Source: Alcaligenaceae bacterium
GTDB taxonomy: Bacteria; Pseudomonadota; Gammaproteobacteria; Burkholderiales; Burkholderiaceae_B
Direction of reading: 5' to 3'
Assembly: GCA_013416485.1 (NCBI GenBank)
Contig: JACCEO010000012.1
Span: 22,660 to 86,659, forward strand
DNA: 64,000 nucleotides
Positions 28,222-37,183 of the stretch are shown piece by piece. Numbering within the stretch: the stretch's first letter is position 1; every line of letters starts with the position of its first letter. A model generated the notes under the pieces. That model was not told the DNA's origin. It saw only the letters and a list, made by a program, of their open reading frames with translations, and did no database searches. Both the position numbers and the translations under genes were made by a program.

Positions 28222-31101
28222 TTATTCAGTGGCGTAGTCTTCCATAGGTGGGCAAGCACACATCAAGTTGCGATCACCCCAGGCGTTATCTACACGAGCC
28301 ACAGGTGGCCAGTATTTGTTGTCGCGTAGGGATGCCACTGGGTAGCAAGCCTGCTCTCGGCTGTAATCATGATGCCATTCGGTCACTAGCAGCATTTTCG
28401 CCGTGTGTGGTGCGTTCTTCAACACGTTGTCATCCGGATCGCTAACACCGCTTTCAATCGCCGCGATTTCAGCCCGTATCGCGATCATGGCGTCAATGAA
28501 ACGATCAAGCTCAGCCAAGCCTTCAGATTCGGTAGGTTCTACCATCAAGGTACCCGCTACCGGGAAGCTCATGGTAGGGGCGTGAAAACCATAGTCCACC
28601 AGGCGCTTGGCGATATCTTCGCCTGAAATACCACAGCTGTCCTTGATAGGACGTATATCCAGAATACATTCGTGAGCAACACGACCGCCCGACGCGGCAT
28701 ACAGTATGGGATAGTGTTCACTTAAACGTGAGGCAATGTAGTTGGCATTCAAGATGGCCACTTCCGTGGCACGCAACAAGCCTTCTGCTCCCATCAGGGT
28801 AATGTACAGATAGGGTATAGGTAAGATGCTGGCCGAGCCAAATGGGGCTGCCGACACGGGTCCTACAGGCGCGTCATCCCCTAGAAAGCCAGATTCGCCA
28901 ACGATACCCGGCAAATAAGGAGCCAAGTGCGAACGCACCGCCACAGGACCTACGCCAGGACCACCACCACCGTGAGGTATGCAGAACGTTTTATGCAAAT
29001 TCAAATGAGATACGTCGGAACCAAATTTCCCTGGTTTCGCTAAACCAACCATAGCATTCATGTTGGCGCCATCCAGATACACCTGACCACCAGCGTCGTG
29101 CACCAGTTCACAAATTTCAGTGACTGCAATTTCGAAAACGCCATGCGTAGATGGATAGGTAATCATCAAGGCTGACAAACGGTCGCCAACACTGGCAATT
29201 TTTGCCTTTAAATCATTAACGTCAACGTTACCTTCGCTGTCAGAAGCAACGACAACAACATCCATGCCAGCCAATTGGGCAGAAGCCGGGTTAGTGCCGT
29301 GGGCTGACGCGGGGATCAAGCAAACATTACGCTGATCTTGACCATTCGCCTGATGATAAGCGCGTATCGCCAACAGACCTGCGTATTCACCCTGTGCACC
29401 AGAGTTTGGCTGCAGGCTAATGGAGTCGTAACCGGTAATTTCACACAACGCTTTAGATAGGCGGTCAATAAGTTCCTTGTATCCTTGGCTTTGCGACGCT
29501 GGAGCAAATGGGTGCACATTACCAAACTCTGGCCACGTCACTGGTATCATTTCTGCCGTCGCGTTCAGTTTCATGGTGCATGAACCTAGCGGAATCATGG
29601 TGCGATCCAGCGCCAAGTCCTTGTCAGCCAAGCTACGTAGGTAACGCAACATATCGGTTTCTGAGCGGATGCGCGAAAAAATAGGATGGGTCAATATGGC
29701 CGATTGACGCAGCAATGCTTCAGGCAAACCATGCTCTACTGGCAAGCCTAAGGCAGTAGCAGCGGCAACGTTAAATTGACGACCCTGAGCGCTAGCAAAT
29801 ACCTGCAACAAGGCATGCACGTCTTCTACCGTCACGGTTTCATCCAGCGACACCGCCACTTGGGTATCGTTGACCTTACGCAAGTTAATAGAAGCTGCCA
29901 AAGCGGCATCCACAACGGCTTGCGTCTGTGAACCACTGTCAATTAACAAGGTGTCGAAGTAAGTGTCGTTAGCTATTTTCAGACCCAGACCATCTAGCGA
30001 ACGCTGTAAATAAGCTGTCAGGTAAGCCACACGTTCAGCGATACGGCGCAAGCCCTTAGGACCATGCCATACGGCAAACATACCGGCCATCACTGCCAAA
30101 AGAACCTGAGCAGTACAAATGTTTGAAGTCGCTTTTTCACGACGTATGTGTTGTTCTCGGGTTTGCAGCGCCAAACGCAACGCAGGCGCTCCTTGGCTAT
30201 CTTTAGATACGCCCACCAAACGGCCAGGCATATTACGTTTCATGGAGTCTTTGCATGCCATAAAGCCAGCATGCGGACCACCAAATCCCAGCGGTACGCC
30301 AAAACGCTGTGACGAACCCACAGCGATATCGGCACCCCACTCACCGGGTGCTGCCAGTAACGTCAACGCCAGCAAATCTGTAGAAACAGCGACTACACCA
30401 CCCTGTGCATGAACAGCATCTGCCACAGCGCGGTAATCCACCACCCCACCCAGGCTGTGCGGGTATTGCAGCAATATGCCAAAGCATTCTGGTAAATCTT
30501 GAGTTTCATCCCCAACGACCACATCGATATCCAGTCCACTGGCGCGGGTCTTAAGCAACTCTAAGGTTTGAGGATGACAGTGCTGCGATGCAAAAAAGAC
30601 CTTGCTTTTGGATCGCGCACCACGCCTTGCCAGCGTCATAGCTTCCGCAGCAGCTGTGGCTTCGTCCAGCAAGGACGAGTTAGCAATATCAAGGCCAGTC
30701 AGGTCAGCCACCATCGTCTGATAATTCAGCAGCGCTTCCAGACGACCTTGAGAAATTTCAGGTTGATAAGGCGTATATGCCGTATACCAGGCTGGATTTT
30801 CAAGAATATTACGCAAAATGACGTTAGGCACATGAGTACCGTAGTACCCCTGACCTATATAGTTACGAAACAGCTGATTACGACCAGCGATTTGCTTAAG
30901 TTCTGCTAAAGCATCGGCTTCGCTACGTGCCGCAGGCAAATCCAACTGACCATAATTCAGTATGCTGGCTGGCATCACTTCCTGTATTAGGCTATGTAAG
31001 TCGGGTACACCGATTGCTGCCAGCATTTTGGCCTGATCAGCCGTGGCCGGACCAATATGGCGAGGAATAAAGTCAGAATGAGGATCAAGATCACGCAACA
31101 T
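28222..31101 (-). CDS. gcvP: Glycine dehydrogenase (decarboxylating), P-protein of the glycine cleavage system
   Basis: PLP enzyme that decarboxylates glycine and passes the aminomethyl group to lipoyl-GcvH. 959 residues, a single-chain P protein with N- and C-terminal halves of the same fold. The PLP lysine is Lys704 in [17 protein letters not shown]. The start FIPRHIGP and the Gly-rich [10 protein letters not shown] are typical. It is the third gene of gcvT-gcvH-gcvP, 78 bases after gcvH, with a terminator-like hairpin in that gap that may lower its expression. Confidence 0.98.
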   Translation of the reverse strand: MLRDLDPHSDFIPRHIGPATADQAKMLAAIGVPDLHSLIQEVMPASILNYGQLDLPAARSEADALAELKQIAGRNQLFRNYIGQGYYGTHVPNVILRNILENPAWYTAYTPYQPEISQGRLEALLNYQTMVADLTGLDIANSSLLDEATAAAEAMTLARRGARSKSKVFFASQHCHPQTLELLKTRASGLDIDVVVGDETQDLPECFGILLQYPHSLGGVVDYRAVADAVHAQGGVVAVSTDLLALTLLAAPGEWGADIAVGSSQRFGVPLGFGGPHAGFMACKDSMKRNMPGRLVGVSKDSQGAPALRLALQTREQHIRREKATSNICTAQVLLAVMAGMFAVWHGPKGLRRIAERVAYLTAYLQRSLDGLGLKIANDTYFDTLLIDSGSQTQAVVDAALAASINLRKVNDTQVAVSLDETVTVEDVHALLQVFASAQGRQFNVAAATALGLPVEHGLPEALLRQSAILTHPIFSRIRSETDMLRYLRSLADKDLALDRTMIPLGSCTMKLNATAEMIPVTWPEFGNVHPFAPASQSQGYKELIDRLSKALCEITGYDSISLQPNSGAQGEYAGLLAIRAYHQANGQDQRNVCLIPASAHGTNPASAQLAGMDVVVVASDSEGNVDVNDLKAKIASVGDRLSALMITYPSTHGVFEIAVTEICELVHDAGGQVYLDGANMNAMVGLAKPGKFGSDVSHLNLHKTFCIPHGGGGPGVGPVAVRSHLAPYLPGIVGESGFLGDDAPVGPVSAAPFGSASILPIPYLYITLMGAEGLLRATEVAILNANYIASRLSEHYPILYAASGGRVAHECILDIRPIKDSCGISGEDIAKRLVDYGFHAPTMSFPVAGTLMVEPTESEGLAELDRFIDAMIAIRAEIAAIESGVSDPDDNVLKNAPHTAKMLLVTEWHHDYSREQACYPVASLRDNKYWPPVARVDNAWGDRNLMCACPPMEDYATE

Positions 31102-31133
31102 AATCAGCCTGTACAGTACAAGAGGTTCACAAC

Positions 31134-31164
31134 AAAAAAGAAAGAGGCCTGCTTACACAGGCCT
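31134..31164 (-). terminator. Hairpin plus T-run between gcvH and gcvP
   Basis: On the minus strand a perfect 7-bp stem AGGCCTG / CAGGCCT (31145-31151 with 31158-31164, six-base loop) is followed by CTTTCTTTTTTG. This is a plausible partial terminator inside the gcv operon, 15 bases after the gcvH stop. Confidence 0.65.
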
Positions 31165-31179
31165 GATATAAAACAGCGC

Positions 31180-31560
31180 TTAAGCGTCGTCACCTAAAGC
31201 TTCATAACCTGCAGCGTCCAGCAAACCATCAAGGTCAGCCACGTTAGACGGCTTCAGTTTGAAAATCCAGGTATCAAAAGCGGCTTGATTGATCAGGTCA
31301 GGCTGATCGTTCAGTTCTTCGTTGAACTCAACCACTTCGCCATTCACTGGCGCGTAGATATCGGATGCTGCTTTAACGGACTCAACCACGCCAGCAGTAT
31401 CGCCAGCTTGCAAGGTCACATCGGTGTTGAAATCACCAACAAACACCAAATCACCCAACTGATCCTGAGCGTTATCGGTAATGCCCACCAGCAGTAGGTC
31501 GCCATCAAGTTTGACCCATTCGTGGGAAGAAGTGTATTTACGATCGGTAGGTAGAGCCAT
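31180..31560 (-). CDS. gcvH: Glycine cleavage system H protein
   Basis: Lipoyl carrier that moves the aminomethyl group between GcvP, GcvT and lipoamide dehydrogenase. 126 residues, the usual length. The lipoylation site is Lys63 in GVVESVKAASDIYAPV; SSHEWVK at the start and the acidic C-terminal helix (DLDGLLDAAGYEAL) are typical. It lies 35 bases after gcvT and 78 before gcvP. Confidence 0.98.
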   Translation of the reverse strand: MALPTDRKYTSSHEWVKLDGDLLLVGITDNAQDQLGDLVFVGDFNTDVTLQAGDTAGVVESVKAASDIYAPVNGEVVEFNEELNDQPDLINQAAFDTWIFKLKPSNVADLDGLLDAAGYEALGDDA

Positions 31561-31595
31561 GAGTATCCCCGAAATAATAAGGTAATGAGTTTTTA

Positions 31596-32690
31596 TTAAG
31601 CAATAACTTTGCCGTTACGCACGAACGGCATTTTCACGACTTGAGCAGGCAGCCATTTGCCACGAATTTCGACTTGAATATCGTCGCCTGGCTGAACGCC
31701 TAAAGGTACCCTGGCCATGCCGATAGACACGCCCATGGTAGGCGACATAGAGCCACTGGTCAGTTCGCCCTCGCCCAGGGCGGTACGAACCTTCATGTGA
31801 CTACGCATAATGCCGCGTTCCAGTAATTTAACCCCCACCAGCGTTAAGTCAACTTTTTGTGCTTCAAGTGCGCCACGACCAATAAATTGACGATCTGTGT
31901 CTTTAAGTGACACGGTCCACGACAAGCCTGACACCAGCGGGGTCACTTCCTCATTCATTTCTTGACCGAACAAATTCATGCCGGCCTCTAGGCGCAAGGT
32001 ATCGCGCGAACCTAGGCCACAAGGGTGCACACCTGCTTGAGCCAGGTCCTGCCAAAACGCTTGTACTTGATCTGCAGGCAGCACAATTTCATAGCCATCT
32101 TCGCCGGTATAACCGGTACGTGCGACCAGGGTGTCGGTTGCAACAAACACACCAGTAAATGGAGCTACGTCACGAGTTTCCGAAGCCCACAATGGGCGTA
32201 CTTCCCAGACCTTTTCACGGGCGTGTGGACCTTGTACTGCCACCATCGCCAGGTCACGACGTGCGACTACCTTGATATCAAAGTTTTTAGCTGTAGCGAC
32301 GCTTTGCATCCACGCAAGATCCTTATCTGCACAACCTGCGTTAACTATGGCTCGCCAGTGCGTAGGACTGAAAAAATAGACGATAAGGTCATCAATCACG
32401 CCACCTTGCTCATTTAGCATGCAGGAATACAGCGCTTTACCAGGCACGTTAACCTTGGCCACGTCATTTGCCAGCAGATACTTCAAGAATAGCGTAGCGT
32501 CGGTGCCGATAATATCGATATTCAGCATATGCGACACGTCGAACATGCCTGCCCCCTGACGCACAGTGTGGTGCTCTTCCAATTGCGAGCCGTAGGCCAC
32601 GGGCATGCTCCACCCACCGAAATCGACCATTTTGGCGCCAAGTTCAGTATGTAGAGTATGTAAGGGGGTTTGTTTTAACGCTGAGGTCAT
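31596..32690 (-). CDS. gcvT: Glycine cleavage system T protein (aminomethyltransferase)
   Basis: Transfers the methylene group from aminomethyl-GcvH to tetrahydrofolate and frees ammonia. 364 residues. MVDFGGWSMPVAYGSQLEEHHTVRQGAGMFDVSHM at the start, TGYTGEDGYEI, and GLGSRDTLRLEAGMNLFGQEM are family signatures for folate binding. First gene of the operon; GGAG lies eight bases before the start, and the tandem glycine riboswitch ends about 50 bases upstream, so the whole gcvTHP unit should be induced by glycine. Confidence 0.98.
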   Translation of the reverse strand: MTSALKQTPLHTLHTELGAKMVDFGGWSMPVAYGSQLEEHHTVRQGAGMFDVSHMLNIDIIGTDATLFLKYLLANDVAKVNVPGKALYSCMLNEQGGVIDDLIVYFFSPTHWRAIVNAGCADKDLAWMQSVATAKNFDIKVVARRDLAMVAVQGPHAREKVWEVRPLWASETRDVAPFTGVFVATDTLVARTGYTGEDGYEIVLPADQVQAFWQDLAQAGVHPCGLGSRDTLRLEAGMNLFGQEMNEEVTPLVSGLSWTVSLKDTDRQFIGRGALEAQKVDLTLVGVKLLERGIMRSHMKVRTALGEGELTSGSMSPTMGVSIGMARVPLGVQPGDDIQVEIRGKWLPAQVVKMPFVRNGKVIA

Positions 32691-32742
32691 GAACTAGCTC
32701 CGGAAACAAAAAATGAACGACGTAAGCCACGAATACGCTGGC

Positions 32743-32964
32743 CAGCACCGCCCTTCTGTCCTTTTGCCTGAGAGTTGACCCCATACTGGCGGTGTTCACC
32801 TTCGGCGCCCGCGAACAAGCCTTTAGGCCTTGCGAGTCTCTCCAGAGTGCTGCCTTGCGTGTAATTTGATAATTACAAACAATACACCAGCGGTACGGGG
32901 TGCCTGAGCGATTCTGGGCGAATTGCGCCTTCGGCGGCCGTGTAGAAACGGCTCTCTCCCGCTG
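32743..32964 (-). promoter_or_regulatory. Tandem glycine riboswitch controlling gcvTHP
   Basis: Two glycine aptamers in series on the minus strand. Aptamer 1 (32964-32888) is closed by CAGCGG/CCGCTG and contains GGGAGAG, CCGAAGG (plus 32928-32934) and CTCAGGC (plus 32902-32908). Aptamer 2 (32852-32743) is closed by CAGCAC/GTGCTG and contains TGGAGAGAC, CCGAAGG (plus 32799-32805) and CTCAGGCAAAAGGACAGA. These are the diagnostic conserved boxes of the family. The linker between aptamers is about 35 bases and holds a 6-bp hairpin (plus 32861-32876), longer than usual. In this family glycine binding normally turns expression on. Confidence 0.95.
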
Positions 32965-32985
32965 CATGTAATGACAGCAGCCGAA

Positions 32986-33014
32986 AGCATAACTCGAAAA
33001 TGCGCTAATACCAA
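32986..33014 (-). promoter_or_regulatory. Candidate sigma-70 promoter of the glycine riboswitch/gcv operon
   Basis: On the minus strand TTGGTA (33014-33009) and TATGCT (32991-32986) are separated by exactly 17 bases. Initiation about seven bases later would place the first aptamer near the RNA 5' end. Confidence 0.55.
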
Positions 33015-33048
33015 ATGGAATGTTGTAGCGATGAACAGCCGCTGCGAC

Positions 33049-34296
33049 TTACGAAGAAAAATCAGTCAGCGCACGCCCACACGCCACTCCCGAAGACCAA
33101 GCCCACTGGAAGTTATAACCACCCAGCCAGCCTGTTACATCCAGAGCCTCGCCAACCACATACAAGCCGGGCACGGTTTTGGCCATCATGGTTTTTTGAT
33201 TGATGGCACGGGTATCTACCCCACCTCGCATCACTTCAGCTTTTTTATAGCCTGCTGTTCCCGCAGGGTTGATAGACCATCGATGTATGGTTTGTGCGAT
33301 TCGGCGCAACACTTTGTCGGGGACATCGGCCAAGCGCTGGTTAGCCAAGGGTGGGCCCTCGGCATTGACTGCTTGGTGCAAATCTGCCAACCAGACTTCT
33401 GACAAACGCTTAGGCCATAAGGTGTTTAAGACCGTACCCAACTGCTGTTTGCTACCCGATTTTGCCGCCAGCAAATCGTGCTCTAAGTCTATGCCAGGTG
33501 CCAAGTCTATGTGCAAGGCCTCACCGGGATTCCAGTAGCTGGATATCTGTAGGATAGCCGGCCCAGACAAGCCTCTGTGGGTAAATAGCAGGTCTTCTAG
33601 AAAACGTCCTTTACCAGCAGCGATACCACCAGGATCAGACCTCACGTCCACTTCCAAAGCAACACCGCTTAAAGAACTAAAAGACGTCCATTCCTGCGCA
33701 TCAAAGGTTAACGGCACCAATGCAGGGCGAGGCTCTATGATTTTCAGACCAAACTGACGTGCAATAGACAAACTAAAGTCAGTTGCCCCTAACTGAGGTA
33801 TGGCCATGCCGCCAGTTGCCAGCACCAATTGGTGCGCCGCTATCGGGCCCTGGCTGGTCGCCAACTGGAAAATATCGTTATCATGCGCTACAGACTGTAC
33901 GGTGCATGGCATGCGCCATTTGACATGACCACGCTGGCATTCTTCCCTAAGCAGATCAATGATCTGTTCACTGGAGTCATCACAGAATAGCTGGCCTTTA
34001 TGCTTTTCATGCCAACGTATGCCGTGCTGCTCAACCAGATCAATAAAATGCTGTGGTGTATAAGCTGCCAAGGCAGAACGACAAAATCGTGGATTTTGCG
34101 ACAGGAAGTTGGCGGCAGTGGTTCCCTTGTTGGTGAAATTGCAGCGGCCACCACCTGATATGCGAATTTTTTCCGCCAAGCGGCTGGCGTGTTCTATTAA
34201 GACCACGCGCAAGCCACGTTGACCGGCAACGGCAGCGGCCATCATGCCAGCCGCCCCCGCGCCGATTACAGCGACATCAAACACCTGACGTACCAC
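33049..34296 (-). CDS. HI0933/YhiN-family FAD-dependent oxidoreductase
   Basis: A 415-residue flavoprotein of the HI0933 family (TIGR00275, often labelled aminoacetone oxidase-like). The FAD dinucleotide loop FDVAVIGAGAAGMMAA is at the very start, followed by GGGRCNFTNKGT, LATGGMAIPQLGATDFS and the C-terminal FAD contact GLYVVGEALDVTGWLGGYNFQWAWSSG. The frame extends upstream into the decarboxylase gene, so I place the start at GTG 34296, five bases after that gene's stop region. The reaction and substrate of this family are not established. Last gene of the mrp-to-here minus-strand array. Confidence 0.88.
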   Translation of the reverse strand: MVRQVFDVAVIGAGAAGMMAAAVAGQRGLRVVLIEHASRLAEKIRISGGGRCNFTNKGTTAANFLSQNPRFCRSALAAYTPQHFIDLVEQHGIRWHEKHKGQLFCDDSSEQIIDLLREECQRGHVKWRMPCTVQSVAHDNDIFQLATSQGPIAAHQLVLATGGMAIPQLGATDFSLSIARQFGLKIIEPRPALVPLTFDAQEWTSFSSLSGVALEVDVRSDPGGIAAGKGRFLEDLLFTHRGLSGPAILQISSYWNPGEALHIDLAPGIDLEHDLLAAKSGSKQQLGTVLNTLWPKRLSEVWLADLHQAVNAEGPPLANQRLADVPDKVLRRIAQTIHRWSINPAGTAGYKKAEVMRGGVDTRAINQKTMMAKTVPGLYVVGEALDVTGWLGGYNFQWAWSSGVACGRALTDFSS

Positions 34297-34300
34297 AGCG

Positions 34301-36559
34301 TTATTCTTTAATACAATCAACGTAGTAGCGGCTACTACCATCGTCCAGAGTTTCCTGCGCCAAACCATGCACATAGGTTTCAAAGCCCGGGAAGTTGGCG
34401 TTGAATTCTCGGGCAAACTGCAGGTAATTCACAATACGCTGATTGAAACGTTCACCAGGTATCAGCAAGGGAATACCGGGTGGATAAGGCGTCAACAGAA
34501 CACCAGTAACCCGACCTTCCAACTCGTCAATGCCTACACGCTCGGCCTCTCTGTGCGCCATCTTGGCGTACGCATCAGAGGGTTTCATGGCAGGCACCAT
34601 ATCGCTTAAATAGACTTCTGTCGTCAAGCGCGCCAAATCGTATTTACGATAAGAAGCGTGTATCTGCTGACATAAATCGCGCAAACCCATTTTTTCGTAA
34701 CGTTTATGGATTTTGCAGAAATCAGGCAATATGCGCCACATTGGCTGATTGCGATCGTAATCGTCTTTAAACTGTTGCAAGGCCGTTACCAGCGTATTCC
34801 AACGCCCTTTGGTAATACCTATGGTAAACAGTATGAAGAAAGAATACAGACCCGTCTTTTCGATGACTATGCCGTGCTCCGCTAGATACTTCGATACCAA
34901 GGCTGCAGGTATACCCGTTTCAGCGAAAGTACCCGACATATCCAGACCGGGGGTCACTACAGTGGCCTTGATGGGATCCAGCATGTTGAAGTCTTTGGCC
35001 AAATCACCAAAGCCATGCCATTCATCACCGGACTCTAGTATCCACTCGTCGCGTTGGCCTATGCCATCAGACACTAAACGGTTAGGTCCCCAAACTTTAA
35101 ACCACCAGTCGTTTTTGCCGAATTCCGATTCGACTTTACGCATAGCGCGGCGGAAATCCATTGCTTCTGAAATGCTTTCTTCGACCAACGCGGTACCACC
35201 GGGTGGTTCCATCATGGCAGCGGCCACATCGCAAGACGCAATAATCGCGTACTGTGGCGAGGTCGACGTGTGCATCAAGTAGGCTTCGTTGAACACATTA
35301 CGGTCCAGCTTACGATTTTCCGAATCCTGTACCGTAATTTGTGACGCCTGCGACAACCCTGCAAGAAGTTTATGGGTAGAGTGCGTGGCAAACACCATGG
35401 CATCCGCGCTGCGTGGCCTGCCCTCGCCGATGGCGTGCATATCTTTGTAGAATTCATGGAACGACGCGTGCGGCAACCATGCCTCGTCAAAGTGCAGGGT
35501 GTCTATTTCTGAACCCAGCACTTCCTTTATCATTTCCACGTTATAGATAACACCGTCATAGGTGCTTTGAGTCAAGGTCAGTATGCGTGGCTTTTTGTTC
35601 TTAGCCTTGCGCGCAAACGGATTAGCCTCAATTTTCCGGCGTATGTTTTCAGGATCGAATTCTTCCAGCGGAATAGGACCGATGATGCCCAGGTGATTGC
35701 GTGTAGGACGCAAAAACACAGGGATCGCACCCGTCATAGTGATGGCGTGCAAAATGGACTTGTGGCAATTGCGGTCAACCACAACCACGTCGTCGGACGC
35801 CACGTTGGCATGCCAGACGATTTTGTTGGACGTTGACGTGCCATTGGTCACAAAGAAACAGTGGTCTGCGTGAAAAATACGCGCAGCATTGAGTTCTGAT
35901 TCAGCAATGGGACCTGTGTGGTCCAGTAACTGGCCCAATTCGTCCACGGCATTGCACACGTCAGCACGTAGCATGTTCTCGCCGAAGAACTGGTGGAACA
36001 TTTGCCCTACCGGGCTTTTCAAAAAGGCAACACCTCCCGAGTGACCGGGACAATGCCACGAATATGAACCTTCCGACGCGTACTTAACCAGTTCGCGGAA
36101 AAACGGTGGCGCCAACCCGTCTAGGTAGGAACGTGCTTCACGAATAATATGACGCGCTACGAATTCTGGCGTGTCTTCAAACATATGAATGAAACCATGC
36201 AGCTCACGCAGAATATCGTTAGGGATATGCTGCGATGTGCGCGTTTCACCATAAATATAAATAGGTATTTCTTCGTTGCGAAACCGTAATTCACCAATGA
36301 AAGCACGCAGGCTTTTAATGACATTGGCGACGTCTTCGGGTGAGTCAACGTCGAACTCTTCGTCGTCTATCGACAAGATAAAGGCACTGGCACGGCTTTG
36401 CTGCTGTGCAAAGGAACTGAGATCGCCGTAACTGGTGACACCCAGCACCTCGACCCCCTCGGCCTCGATGGCATCGGCCAAAGCTCGTATACCAAAACCC
36501 GATGCATTTTCGGAACGATAATCTTCATCAATGATGACGATGGGGAAACGAAATTTCAT
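34301..36559 (-). CDS. Orn/Lys/Arg decarboxylase (fold type I, biodegradative-type)
   Basis: A 752-residue PLP decarboxylase that turns a basic amino acid into its diamine. The N-terminal receiver-like wing domain (about 1-130) precedes the PLP domain, whose Schiff-base Lys397 lies in THSTHKLLAGLS, with Asp in LHFDEAW and FFVTNGTSTSNK upstream. The C-terminal domain runs to the end. Fold and length match E. coli AdiA/LdcC/SpeC types; arginine, lysine or ornithine specificity cannot be decided here. The position next to dcd is typical of Burkholderiales. It may take part in polyamine supply or acid resistance; no antiporter gene is adjacent. Confidence 0.92.
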   Translation of the reverse strand: MKFRFPIVIIDEDYRSENASGFGIRALADAIEAEGVEVLGVTSYGDLSSFAQQQSRASAFILSIDDEEFDVDSPEDVANVIKSLRAFIGELRFRNEEIPIYIYGETRTSQHIPNDILRELHGFIHMFEDTPEFVARHIIREARSYLDGLAPPFFRELVKYASEGSYSWHCPGHSGGVAFLKSPVGQMFHQFFGENMLRADVCNAVDELGQLLDHTGPIAESELNAARIFHADHCFFVTNGTSTSNKIVWHANVASDDVVVVDRNCHKSILHAITMTGAIPVFLRPTRNHLGIIGPIPLEEFDPENIRRKIEANPFARKAKNKKPRILTLTQSTYDGVIYNVEMIKEVLGSEIDTLHFDEAWLPHASFHEFYKDMHAIGEGRPRSADAMVFATHSTHKLLAGLSQASQITVQDSENRKLDRNVFNEAYLMHTSTSPQYAIIASCDVAAAMMEPPGGTALVEESISEAMDFRRAMRKVESEFGKNDWWFKVWGPNRLVSDGIGQRDEWILESGDEWHGFGDLAKDFNMLDPIKATVVTPGLDMSGTFAETGIPAALVSKYLAEHGIVIEKTGLYSFFILFTIGITKGRWNTLVTALQQFKDDYDRNQPMWRILPDFCKIHKRYEKMGLRDLCQQIHASYRKYDLARLTTEVYLSDMVPAMKPSDAYAKMAHREAERVGIDELEGRVTGVLLTPYPPGIPLLIPGERFNQRIVNYLQFAREFNANFPGFETYVHGLAQETLDDGSSRYYVDCIKE

Positions 36560-36572
36560 TCAATAGCTCCCG

Positions 36573-37142
36573 CTAGGTGCGTGGCAAAGTAACGCCTTGC
36601 TGACCTTGGTACTTTCCACCACGATCACGGTACGAAGTTTCGCAAATTTCGTCGCTTTCAAAAAACAACATTTGCGCGCAGCCTTCGCCAGCATAAATTT
36701 TGGCAGGCAAAGGCGTAGTGTTAGAAAACTCTAACGTGACATGGCCTTCCCATTCAGGTTCCAAAGGCGTCACGTTAACAATAATGCCGCAACGCGCGTA
36801 AGTACTTTTACCCAAGCAAACGGTTAGAACACTACGCGGGATGCGAAAGTATTCGACCGTGCGGGCCAGCGCAAACGAGTTGGGCGGAATAATACACACG
36901 TCGCCCTCGAAATCGACAAAGGATTTTTCATCGAAAGCCTTGGGGTCAACAATCGTGGAATTAATGTTGGTGAAAATTTTAAATTCGCGCGCGCAGCGCA
37001 CATCGTAGCCGTAGCTGCTTGTGCCATAGCTGACGATACGCTTACCGTCTTCCATACGCACCTGGCCTGGCTCGAAGGGTTCTATCATACCCCCTTCGTT
37101 CTCGGAAACGCGGCGTATCCAACGATCACTTTTAATACTCAT
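36573..37142 (-). CDS. dcd: dCTP deaminase
   Basis: Deaminates dCTP to dUTP, the main source of dUMP for thymidylate in many Gram-negative bacteria. 189 residues. The motif [11 protein letters not shown] (110-120) and the catalytic Glu138 in [10 protein letters not shown] are intact, and the C-terminal tail [15 protein letters not shown] closes over the nucleotide in the trimer. It lies 41 bases after tamB and 13 before the decarboxylase gene. Together with nrdAB at the window start it contributes to dNTP supply. Confidence 0.97.
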   Translation of the reverse strand: MSIKSDRWIRRVSENEGGMIEPFEPGQVRMEDGKRIVSYGTSSYGYDVRCAREFKIFTNINSTIVDPKAFDEKSFVDFEGDVCIIPPNSFALARTVEYFRIPRSVLTVCLGKSTYARCGIIVNVTPLEPEWEGHVTLEFSNTTPLPAKIYAGEGCAQMLFFESDEICETSYRDRGGKYQGQQGVTLPRT

Positions 37143-37183
37143 AAACCTTAACCCCTAATTCAGTGGCACGTATTTTAGACCTG

